Assembly: GCA_019247335.1 (NCBI GenBank)
Contig: JAFAPB010000053.1
Location: 1 to 6,345 of the forward strand
Origin: Candidatus Kaiserbacteria bacterium
GTDB taxonomy: Bacteria > Patescibacteriota > Minisyncoccia > Phycocordibacterales > UBA2100
Length of the DNA: 6,345 nt
Direction: 5' to 3'
The notes beneath the pieces are model-generated. The model did no database searches. It was not told where the DNA came from and saw only the letters and a program-made list of their open reading frames with translations. Of the stretch, positions 1-6,103 are shown in pieces. Every line of letters starts with the position of its first letter. Position 1 is the stretch's first letter. The translations under genes and the position numbers were made by a program.

Positions 1-461
1 AGCGCGCGCGGCACGTGGAAGTCCTGCGTGACGACCGTCGCCGAAGTCGCACCGAAGATCGCGTGGGCGCGGTACATGCTGGAGTACGTATCGAACCCGG
101 CGTGGTCGAGAAAGATATCTTTTGCCGGAATCCCCGCGCTTAAAAGATATTTGCGGACGGGTGTCACCTCATCGTGCGAAAGCGCGCTGTTATCACCCGT
201 GACGAGAATCTTTTTTACCTTGCCTTTGAGATACAGGTCGACCGCGGTATGCGCCCGTTCCTCCAAGACCGGTGACGGCATGCCGCGCAAGACGGACGCG
301 CCGAGCACGATCGCGACGTCGGTTTTTGGCACGTCGTCGGTGCGGATATAGATATACGGCAATTCGGCGTAGCGAATGACGAGCGGGATGAACATCGCGA
401 CGGTCGCCACTCCGAGGACGGCGATCACGGCGATATTGAGGAAAAATCCCGCGCGCGACAT
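1..461 (-). CDS. DUF218 (SanA/YdcF-like) membrane-anchored protein, C-terminus cut off by the window
   Basis: Reading the minus strand from the ATG at 461 gives 153 stop-free codons that run off the window edge. Residues 5-29 form a hydrophobic segment, likely a single N-terminal membrane anchor. The DUF218 core follows: a strand ending in VAIVLGASV (about 49-57), KKILVTGDN (83-91), LDHAGFDTYSSMYRA (118-132), and TVVTQDFHVPRA (142-153), which matches the SanA-type 'T/SQxFHxxRA' motif. The family includes E. coli SanA, ElyC and YdcF, linked to envelope integrity and vancomycin resistance at high temperature; the biochemical activity is unsettled. Only seven bases separate this start from the endonuclease V stop, so the two genes are probably co-transcribed. 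The only SD-like sequence, AAGG, lies inside the upstream gene and is rather distant. Family assignment is firm; the exact function is not. Confidence 0.88.
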   Translation of the reverse strand, partial: MSRAGFFLNIAVIAVLGVATVAMFIPLVIRYAELPYIYIRTDDVPKTDVAIVLGASVLRGMPSPVLEERAHTAVDLYLKGKVKKILVTGDNSALSHDEVTPVRKYLLSAGIPAKDIFLDHAGFDTYSSMYRAHAIFGATSATVVTQDFHVPRA

Positions 462-468
462 AGCGTTA

Positions 469-1167
469 TTATGCACCGCCTTGCCCGCGGCGAAACTCAT
501 TGACGAGCTCGTGAGCACGTCGGGTCGGTACGGGAATGCGATAGTCGCGCACGCACGCGCGGATGATCTCAAGCGATTCGTCGAGCGTGATCCTGTTCCC
601 GGGAGAGACGAAGATTGGCTTGCACTTCGCCTTCGTTCGTAACAGAGCGCCGAGTGTGTCGCCTGTTTTCGGATCGATGAGGGGCGCCGTGCAGCCCGGC
701 GCAGCCGCGGGCGCTTTATATTCGCCGTAGAGCTTGCTCTTCGCGCACCCGATCGTCGGCGTGTCGATTGCGAGCGAAAGATGCGTTGCGACGCCGAGGC
801 GGCGCGGATGCGCGATGCCGTGTCCGTCCATCACGAGCACGTCGGGCTTCTTTTTCAGCTTCTCGAATGCCTCGGCGATCGCCGGCACTTCGCGGAATGA
901 AAGATACCCCGGCACATATGGGAACGAAACGCGCATCGTGTGAAAGGAGCGGTCGATCTCGACAAGATCGGGAAACGAAAACACGACGACGGCCGCGTGG
1001 AAGATATCGGAATATCGCGAGAATGAAATATCGGCGCCGGCGATCGCCTGGGGCGGGCGCGGGAGCGGTGTCAGCTCGATCTTCTCGCGCAGCGCCTTTT
1101 GTATCGCGGTCGCCTCGGAGACGCTCACATTCCACGCGTGTTCCATCACGGGACTATACCGCGTCAC
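469..1167 (-). CDS. nfi: Endonuclease V (deoxyinosine 3'-endonuclease)
   Basis: Endonuclease V cuts the second phosphodiester bond 3' of deoxyinosine and starts repair of deaminated adenine. The 232 residues match the usual length. From the GTG start, visible motifs are IAGADISF (42-49; metal-binding Asp46), FPYVPGYLSFREVP (82-95; catalytic Glu), VMDGHGIAHPRRLG (112-125; second Asp), IGCAKSKLYGEY (about 138-149) and PTRRAHEL near the C-terminus, whose His aligns with His214 of the Thermotoga enzyme. The segment usually read as SPGH or STGH is SPGN here. The start is uncertain. GTG at 1167 gives the longest form. An ATG at 1146 (eighth residue) still contains the conserved HxW...IQ...LTP region and lies six bases after TATAGT, as expected for a leaderless message. 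A Fpg/Nei gene is divergent, and a DUF218 gene follows seven bases downstream. Confidence 0.95.
   Translation of the reverse strand: MTRYSPVMEHAWNVSVSEATAIQKALREKIELTPLPRPPQAIAGADISFSRYSDIFHAAVVVFSFPDLVEIDRSFHTMRVSFPYVPGYLSFREVPAIAEAFEKLKKKPDVLVMDGHGIAHPRRLGVATHLSLAIDTPTIGCAKSKLYGEYKAPAAAPGCTAPLIDPKTGDTLGALLRTKAKCKPIFVSPGNRITLDESLEIIRACVRDYRIPVPTRRAHELVNEFRRGQGGA
1153..1160. promoter_or_regulatory. Possible divergent -10 region between the two repair genes
   Basis: The bases ACTATACC read as TATAGT on the minus strand (5 of 6 matches to TATAAT) and TATACC on the plus strand (4 of 6). On the minus strand, TATAGT ends six bases before the ATG at 1146, so transcription would begin at that ATG and the endonuclease V message would be leaderless. 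On the plus strand it would place the glycosylase transcript start near 1167, leaving a leader of about 28 bases. I find no good -35 hexamer in either direction, so this is tentative. Confidence 0.35.
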
Positions 1168-1195
1168 GCGAAGGCCCGCGAAGCGTCAGAGATAT

Positions 1196-1945
1196 ATGGA
1201 AGGACCGTCGCTGACACTCGCCGCTTCGCAATTGAAGCCCTTCAAGGGCAAGCGCATCCGCACCGTTTCCGGCAACACCAAGATCGGCAAGGAGCGTCTC
1301 GACGGCTTGCTTGTCAAAGATATTTTCTCCTGGGGCAAGCACCTCGTTTTTCAGTTCGACGGATTCGCAATGCGCGTACATTTTCTTCTCTTCGGCACCT
1401 TCGAAGCGGAAGTGCAGGGCGTCTGGGTGACCGGTGATTATCGCCGAGCGCGCGAGCCGCGCCTTGCGCTCTCTTTTGAGAACGGCCTGATCAACATGTA
1501 TAACTGCTCGATCAAATTCATTGAGAGCACGGCAGCGAAGCGGGAATACGATTTCTCGCTCGACATCATGTCGCCGAAGTGGGATGGGAAAAAAGCGCTG
1601 CGCGCCATGTCCGCGCAAGAGAATGAGCAGATCGCCGACGTATTGCTCGATCAAGAGATCTTCGCCGGTGTCGGCAATATTATAAAGAACGAAGTACTCT
1701 CGATCGTGCGCGTGTCGCCGAAGCGGAAAATAAAAGATATCGTTCCGAAAAAACGAGCCGAGATCGTGCGCGAGACCCGCGCATTCTCAAAACAGTTCCT
1801 CGCCTGGAGGAAGAAATTCGTCCTGCGAAAAAATCTCAAAGCGCACCGCAAAGGCACCTGTCCGCATTGCGGCGGCAAAATGATGCGGGAGAAGACCGGA
1901 AAGCGCGAACGTTGGAGCTACTGGTGCCCCCACTGCCAGATCTAA
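1196..1945 (+). CDS. Fpg/Nei-family DNA glycosylase/AP lyase
   Basis: This family removes oxidised bases and nicks the abasic site by beta/delta elimination, using the N-terminal amine as nucleophile. The 249 residues show the whole fold. The N-terminus reads MEGPSLTLAASQL and is followed by SWGKHLVFQF (Lys48, matching the phosphate-contacting Lys of Fpg) and MRVHFLLFG (59-67). A helix-two-turn-helix spans LLDQEIFAGVGNIIKNEVL (150-168, Asn161). The C-terminal zinc finger has Cys222/Cys225 and Cys244/Cys247 (CxxC-18-CxxC), with the hairpin Arg at 239. The wording resembles the Bacteroidetes-type branch of Fpg/Nei more than classical MutM. The Pro normally following Met1 is absent: Met1 is followed directly by Glu. 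No upstream in-frame start restores a Pro, and there is no clear SD. I give no symbol because mutM versus nei cannot be decided from sequence. Confidence 0.92.
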   Translation: MEGPSLTLAASQLKPFKGKRIRTVSGNTKIGKERLDGLLVKDIFSWGKHLVFQFDGFAMRVHFLLFGTFEAEVQGVWVTGDYRRAREPRLALSFENGLINMYNCSIKFIESTAAKREYDFSLDIMSPKWDGKKALRAMSAQENEQIADVLLDQEIFAGVGNIIKNEVLSIVRVSPKRKIKDIVPKKRAEIVRETRAFSKQFLAWRKKFVLRKNLKAHRKGTCPHCGGKMMREKTGKRERWSYWCPHCQI

Positions 1946-1947
1946 CG

Positions 1948-1977
1948 AAAGCGCCCCGCTCGAAGCGGGGCGTTTTT
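1948..1977 (+). terminator. Rho-independent terminator after the glycosylase gene
   Basis: A nine-base-pair GC-rich stem (CGCCCCGCT at 1952-1960, AGCGGGGCG at 1964-1972) with a CGA loop is followed by TTTTT at 1973-1977. It begins a few bases after the glycosylase stop (1943-1945). The upstream AAA can pair with part of the T-run. It lies between convergent genes and may also help stop the minus-strand message from 1990, although the minus-strand T-run (TTTC) is poor. Confidence 0.9.
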
Positions 1978-1989
1978 CGATGGCAGTAT

Positions 1990-3681
1990 TTACTGCGTGA
2001 CGGTGAAGTTGAGGACGTTGGTCGTGCCGTTCTGATCGGTCACGTAGATCTGATACGTGCCCGGTGTCACCTGCTGCGCGGGTGCGCCGCAGCCATAGCC
2101 GATGAAGTCGCACGGCGAGACGTATGCGGGGATCGTGTAATAGATCGTCGTGCCGTTGTTCGAGATCACGTGCGGCGTGCCGCCAGCACCGAAGTGCACC
2201 GCATTGTCGAGCGCGGAGAATCCGCTGCCGACGAGCATGATCTGCGTACCGACGCGGCCCGAGGTTGGCGAAAGGTACGAGAGGCTTGTCGCGCTCGAGA
2301 CCGAGCCGGAGACAACGACGGTCGCGGTCGCACTCGACTGTTGGCCGCTCGAGTTCTGCGCGGTGAACGTGATCGTGTAGGTGCCCGCCGACGAGTATGC
2401 GTGGCTGAAGGTCAGCGTCTGCGAGCCCTGCGTATAGCTCACCTGCTGCGCGGCCGCGTTGCCGTAATTCACGGCGCTGTCGCCCCAGTTGACCGAGACG
2501 CTCGTATACGTGTTGGACATCGTGTTGAGCGAGATCGACCACGTGCCCGAGACGCCGGCCTGGATCGAGTTCGGTCCGGAGACATTCGTGATCGACGGCG
2601 CGCCGGACGAGCCGAGCGAAGTGACGGTGTACTGCAAGGTATTCGAGCTGGTGCCCGACACGTTGGTCACCGATACGTTGTACGTGCCGAGCGTGACGAC
2701 CTGCGAGCCGTAACCGGTAAGTTGCGACGGCACGGTGAACGAGATCGACGTGCCGTCGAAGGAATTAAGGTTCGTGATGATGCCATTGCCGAAGCGCACG
2801 GAGTTCCCCGTCGACGAGAAGCCCGAGCCGTAGATCGTGACGGAGGAGCCCACCGCGCCGGATTGCGGCGTGAGGTACGAGAGCGAGAGCGGACAGACGT
2901 TGTAGCCGTAGCCGTAATTGCTGCAGCCGCAATTATTCGTCCCGTACTGGCCGTACTGATAGCTGCACGGATTGCAGTTGGTGCCGTACTGGTACGTCGG
3001 GCACGGATTGTACGGCGCGCTCGTCACCGTGAAGTTGACGCTGTTGCTCGTGGCGCCGCCCGAAGTGACGTAGAGCTGATAGGTTCCCTGCGAGAGCGAG
3101 GGTACGGTGAAGGAAATCGCGTTCGTGCCCGTATAGCCGTTGATCGCGATGTTCGTACCGTTCAAGTGCACGACGGTGTTGCCGTACTGGAAGCCCGAGC
3201 CGTAGATCGTCACGTTCGTGTTCGGCGCCGCAGAATTCGTCGAGAGCGACGAAATCGAGACCTGCGACGGATACGTGGGGTATGACGGATAGGTCGGGTA
3301 CGTCGGGTAATTCGGATACGTCGGATACGGAGCCGCGATCGAGCCGCAGGCCGCGATCGCCGCGCGCGTTGCCGCGTCGGCAATGCCCGTCATCGGCAGA
3401 TAGTGCTGGCTCTGATAGTTGCGAAGCGCCGCGGAGGTGGCGCGTCCGAAGTAGCCCGTGATCATCCAGCTGCCGCCGCCCGGATAATTCTGCGCGACGA
3501 GGAAGCTTTGGAGGCTTGAGACATCGGATCCATGCGAGCCGATCGTGAGGTCGCGGCTGATCGCGACACAGCCCGACGTGCTCGGGTACTGATAAGACTG
3601 CTGATAATACGATTGCGCCGAAGCGATGCCCGCGATCAGCACGACCGCCGCAGCAACGCCCGAAACGATAGCTTTATGCAT
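1990..3681 (-). CDS. Secreted surface protein: peptidoglycan-binding-like, three IPT/TIG and one PKD domain
   Basis: This is a 563-residue exported protein, probably part of the cell surface. Residues 1-22 are a signal peptide with cleavage predicted after ASA. Residues 38-113 resemble a PG_binding_1 domain (DVSSLQSFLVAQNYP, TGYFGRATSAALRNYQ), with Cys38 and Cys112 at its edges. Residues 117-139 are a Tyr-Pro linker made of YPTYP-like units. IPT/TIG domains span about 141-220, 264-354 and 466-562, each with a 'VTIYGSGF'-like turn (LVGSGF in the third) and ending in an FTVT/YTVT strand. A PKD-type domain at 361-458 carries VNWGD and FSHAYSSAGTYTITFTAQN. Between the first two IPT domains (221-263) lies a Tyr/Gly-rich stretch with six cysteines. 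No sortase motif or C-terminal membrane anchor is visible. Adhesion or cell-wall association is inferred from the domains. No strong SD precedes the ATG. Confidence 0.9.
   Translation of the reverse strand: MHKAIVSGVAAAVVLIAGIASAQSYYQQSYQYPSTSGCVAISRDLTIGSHGSDVSSLQSFLVAQNYPGGGSWMITGYFGRATSAALRNYQSQHYLPMTGIADAATRAAIAACGSIAAPYPTYPNYPTYPTYPSYPTYPSQVSISSLSTNSAAPNTNVTIYGSGFQYGNTVVHLNGTNIAINGYTGTNAISFTVPSLSQGTYQLYVTSGGATSNSVNFTVTSAPYNPCPTYQYGTNCNPCSYQYGQYGTNNCGCSNYGYGYNVCPLSLSYLTPQSGAVGSSVTIYGSGFSSTGNSVRFGNGIITNLNSFDGTSISFTVPSQLTGYGSQVVTLGTYNVSVTNVSGTSSNTLQYTVTSLGSSGAPSITNVSGPNSIQAGVSGTWSISLNTMSNTYTSVSVNWGDSAVNYGNAAAQQVSYTQGSQTLTFSHAYSSAGTYTITFTAQNSSGQQSSATATVVVSGSVSSATSLSYLSPTSGRVGTQIMLVGSGFSALDNAVHFGAGGTPHVISNNGTTIYYTIPAYVSPCDFIGYGCGAPAQQVTPGTYQIYVTDQNGTTNVLNFTVTQ
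3265..3327 (-). repeat. Tyr-Pro linker repeat inside the surface-protein gene
   Basis: This segment encodes residues 119-139 of the surface protein, where the triplet Tyr-Pro-(Thr/Ser/Asn) recurs seven times. In DNA it is a degenerate nine-base tandem repeat read on the minus strand as variants of TACCCGACC. It separates the peptidoglycan-binding-like domain from the first IPT domain and is probably a stiff, extended spacer. Such repeats can vary in number between strains. Confidence 0.8.
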
Positions 3682-3769
3682 AATAAATGGCTTAAATAGT
3701 AAGAAAGAGCGGCTGACGGGCTTGTAACACCGCTACTGTGCAACTAAATTCACTTTAGCGCAAGGGCCA
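3682..3769. other. Intergenic gap between surface-protein and antiporter genes
   Basis: These 88 bases lie between the antiporter stop and the surface-protein start; both genes read leftwards. The segment is AT-richer than its flanks. TACTAT or TATTTA, some 20-25 bases upstream of the ATG, could serve as a -10 element, but no properly spaced -35 is seen. A short inverted repeat (CTAAA at 3744-3748, TTTAG at 3754-3758) is too weak to call a terminator. I see no coding sequence. Confidence 0.5.
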
Positions 3770-5443
3770 TCAGATCGCGTGGAACGCGCTGTCGCGACCG
3801 AACTCCTCCTCCATTTCAACGCCTATTTCTTCCATCGGCGGTCGCTCATGGCCGCGCAGCTTGATGCGCGGAAGGAAAATGATGACCAGAAACGCCGCAG
3901 CCATCAAAAAAGTGCCCACAAGGAACACGTGGTCCACCGATTGCGTGAACGCGAGCTTCAAGGTCGCGAGAAAATTGTCGAACGCCGCCGAGAGCTGTGA
4001 TGCGATGGGCGCGGGCGCCTGGCTGATGCCGGTTCGTATCTGATCCTGCACCGTCGGATTAAAAAATCCTTGTATCGAATTCGAGTCGATGCTGCTGAAG
4101 TTCGCCGACGGCATAAATTGCTTCGCCGATTGCACGAACGGATCCGAGCCGATGTCCGCGAGGCGCGTCGCGAGCTGTGCGTTCATCACGCCGCCCAAGA
4201 TCGCGGTGCCGACGGTGCCGCCGACGGATCGCGCAAGCTGCACGCCCGCTGTCACCTCCCCGGTGCGCGCCGGCGGAAACGCGCTCTGCACGATGAGCGT
4301 GAACACCGGAAGCGTCGGTCCGAGTCCCAAACCGAGGACGACCATGCGGAACGCGAGCGAGGTCGAGGTCGTATCGACCGAGATCGTCGAGAACAGATAC
4401 ATACCGACGACAATGAGCGCCGCGCCGGCGACGGTGAGCCAATAGTAGATACCGAGACGCGAGACGATCTGCCCGGTGCCGGCGGACGCTGCAACGAGCG
4501 CGATCATCATCGGCGTGAGCGCGAGACCCGAGTATGTCGCAGAGGTCCCGATCACGCCCTGCGAGAATATCGGAATGTAGAGAATGGCACCGAACATGCC
4601 CATCGCCGTCAAAAAGGTTGCCAGGACGGAAACGGTGAATGCGCGGTTCTTGAAAAGACTCAAGTGTACGATCGGATTTTTTACACGCAGCTCGATCGCG
4701 ACGAATATAAGGAACGATGCGATCGATCCGGCGATGAGCGCGATGATTTCCTGCGAGCCCCATGCGTAGGTACTGCCGCCCCAGACGAGCGCGAGCAGAA
4801 GCGGCACGAGTCCGCCCGCCATAAAGAGCGCACCGAGGTAGTCGACGGATTTATCACGGTCGTGATGCGCGATCTTCGGCAAGGTCATCGCGAGGACGAC
4901 CATCGCAAGGAGGCCGAGTGGGATATTGATGTAGAAGATCCAGCGCCACGAAATATTGTCGGTGATGTAGCCGCCGAGGAGCGGTCCGATGACCGATGCG
5001 AGACCGAACGCAGCTCCGATGATCCCCTGCCATTTGCCGCGCTCTTTGGGCGGGAAGACGTCGGCGATGACGGCGAGCGAATTGACCATGATCGCGCCGC
5101 CGCCGATGCCCTGGATGCCGCGGAAGAGGATGAGCTGGAGCATCGAGTGCGCCGCACCCGAGAGGATTGAGCCGAGCAAGAAGACCGCGATGCCGAGGAG
5201 GTAGAGTCCGCGGCGGCCGTAGATGTCGGAGAGTTTGCCGTAGATCGGCACTGTGACCGTCGACGCGAGCATGTACGAAGTAAAGACCCACGAGAGATGC
5301 GAGAGTCCGTTAAACTCCTCGACGATCTTTGGCATCGCCGTCGCGACGATCGTTTGATCGAGCGCCGCAAGTAGCATGCCGAGAAGGACGCCTGAGAGAA
5401 TAGCTATTTTATCGCGTGTCATAAAGGCAAAAGCATAGCGCAT
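3770..5443 (-). CDS. MFS drug:H+ antiporter, DHA2 (EmrB/QacA) type
   Basis: This inner-membrane exporter probably uses the proton gradient to expel drugs or other amphipathic compounds; the substrate cannot be read from sequence. The 557 residues carry the classic motifs: LDQTIVATAMP (28-38, motif D1), GKLSDIYGRR (69-78, motif A), LFRGIQGIGGG (106-116, motif B) and GLASVIGPLLGGYI (147-160, motif C, the antiporter signature), followed by SWRWIFYINIPLG. About 14 hydrophobic helices can be counted. A long hydrophilic loop (about 421-500) lies before the last helix, as in QacA-type proteins, and an acidic tail (about 536-549) follows it. The start is uncertain: Met1 at 5443 has a weak GAGTG upstream, while Met8 at 5422 gives the more usual short N-terminus. 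No membrane-fusion partner or regulator gene is in the window, so it may work alone. Confidence 0.93.
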   Translation of the reverse strand: MRYAFAFMTRDKIAILSGVLLGMLLAALDQTIVATAMPKIVEEFNGLSHLSWVFTSYMLASTVTVPIYGKLSDIYGRRGLYLLGIAVFLLGSILSGAAHSMLQLILFRGIQGIGGGAIMVNSLAVIADVFPPKERGKWQGIIGAAFGLASVIGPLLGGYITDNISWRWIFYINIPLGLLAMVVLAMTLPKIAHHDRDKSVDYLGALFMAGGLVPLLLALVWGGSTYAWGSQEIIALIAGSIASFLIFVAIELRVKNPIVHLSLFKNRAFTVSVLATFLTAMGMFGAILYIPIFSQGVIGTSATYSGLALTPMMIALVAASAGTGQIVSRLGIYYWLTVAGAALIVVGMYLFSTISVDTTSTSLAFRMVVLGLGLGPTLPVFTLIVQSAFPPARTGEVTAGVQLARSVGGTVGTAILGGVMNAQLATRLADIGSDPFVQSAKQFMPSANFSSIDSNSIQGFFNPTVQDQIRTGISQAPAPIASQLSAAFDNFLATLKLAFTQSVDHVFLVGTFLMAAAFLVIIFLPRIKLRGHERPPMEEIGVEMEEEFGRDSAFHAI

Positions 5444-5491
5444 TTTTCACTCGTAGGCACGGCGCGGCCTCATGCGCAATTCACAAAACCT

Positions 5492-5516
5492 TTGCTGCGG
5501 GACTTAGATTGCGAAC
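5492..5516 (-). repeat. Partial duplicate of the tRNA-Gln 3' end (att-like)
   Basis: These 25 bases match 6101-6124 with one substitution and one inserted base; the first 14, TTGCTGCGGGACTT, are identical. In the tRNA the matching segment runs from the T-loop to the discriminator base and three bases beyond. Similarity stops at the T-loop: going on from there, the sequence no longer resembles the anticodon or D arms. That pattern is expected of an attachment-site duplication left by integration at a tRNA 3' end. A decayed tRNA copy is the alternative. Confidence 0.6.
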
Positions 5517-5550
5517 TCCTGGGAGCCCCGTGATTTTCCCGATCCTTCCT

Positions 5551-5963
5551 CTACGGGGAAACTATAGTTTCTCCGACCCTTGCGAGGATAACCCCGGGAG
5601 CAGAGACAATATATGCGGCCGTGAGCATCCACGCTACGACCCAGCCACTCCCTTATTACTCATTCGGCTATTCCAGTTGTAGAGTGAACCAGTCAATGGT
5701 ATTCGGCCAGCCATTTCTGCAAAAAGGAGAGCCACCAAAAACTGTCCTATCGCTACTATAGGCCACGTCCAAATCCCAAACGGCCCTGCCGTAGATAGGA
5801 CGAAGCCAAATCCTGCAAAAATGCCCATCAGGATGGACATAAAAGAGAAAGCGACCGCAAACGAGGGGAAGAAACTTAAGCTTCTGTGCAACTTTGGTTC
5901 ATACCCTGCCTCAATAATGACTTGGTCATCCTCGTGGTGAGAGGCAGCATTTGTAATGTTCAT
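5551..5963 (-). pseudogene. Amino-acid permease (APC superfamily), frameshifted and truncated remnant
   Basis: From the ATG at 5963 the frame gives 109 residues to a TAG at 5634-5636. The text is clearly the start of an APC-type amino-acid permease: GYEPKLHRSLSFFPSFAVAF, then first helix SFMSILMGIFAGFGFVLSTAG, second helix IWTWPIVAIGQFLVALLFAE, and GSLYNWNSRMSNKG. After the stop another frame continues plausibly with VVAWMLTAAYIVSAPGVILA, a good third helix. Adding one G near 5643-5647 would restore 'KGVGWVVAW', the wording expected in the family, so a single-base deletion is likely. The shifted frame ends at 5551-5553, and nothing permease-like follows. Roughly 380 residues of a typical 500-residue protein are missing. 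The AT-richer composition and rarer GC-ending codons suggest an origin different from its neighbours. Confidence 0.82.
5554..5575. promoter_or_regulatory. Near-perfect inverted repeat upstream of the antiporter gene (possible operator)
   Basis: The core GAAACTATAGTTTC (5558-5571) is a perfect 14-base palindrome. It extends to 22 bases with CGG and CCG at the ends, and only one pair (5557/5572, G against T) breaks it. The centre contains TATAGT, a good -10 match on either strand, about 110-120 bases upstream of the antiporter start. CCCCGT at 5526-5531 can pair with ACGGGG at 5553-5558, so an alternative hairpin exists. It might be a repressor operator over a promoter, but no regulator gene is visible and no good -35 was found. 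Confidence 0.4.
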
Positions 5964-6103
5964 ATTTATATAAAAACGGACTAATAAAGCGCCCCAACCC
6001 CTCCTCGTACGCCTTCATAGTACACCATACGGCAGCGCTACCGCTAAGGCTCAAGAAGTCATGGATTTAGAGGTACAGTATTTACGCCCAAAATCCACGA
6101 TTG
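5964..6103. other. Non-coding gap between permease remnant and tRNA-Gln
   Basis: No convincing coding sequence is present. A seven-base inverted repeat (TGGATTT at 6062-6068, AAATCCA at 6091-6097) with a 22-base loop lies just beyond the tRNA 3' end; it has no T-run and may only be a trailer structure. On the minus strand, TTGAGC and TATGGT separated by 19 bases could form a weak promoter for the permease remnant. The permease ATG has no SD; an AT-rich TATATAAAT stretch directly precedes it. Confidence 0.45.

Noticed and set aside
376..642. Plus-strand open frame across the junction of the DUF218 and endonuclease V genes
   Set aside because: It lies antisense to two genes with clear family motifs and has no recognisable features of its own.
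1867..3285. A long plus-strand open frame of 472 codons
   Set aside because: It overlaps the glycosylase end, the terminator and the surface-protein gene. Its translation is Arg-, Ala- and Val-rich with no domain, as expected for an antisense shadow of GC-rich coding DNA. The minus-strand protein has a signal peptide and recognisable domains.
3265..3327. Short tandem repeats that might suggest a CRISPR array
   Set aside because: The nine-base units are contiguous, in frame and encode a Tyr-Pro linker; there are no spacers or long identical repeats.
3744..3758. Hairpin after the antiporter stop as a terminator
   Set aside because: The stem has five base pairs, is AT-rich and is not followed by a T-run, so it is too weak to call.
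4070..5170. A plus-strand open frame of 366 codons opposite the antiporter
   Set aside because: It is a charged Arg/Asp/Glu-rich translation typical of antisense to membrane-protein codons, while the opposite strand encodes a textbook MFS transporter.
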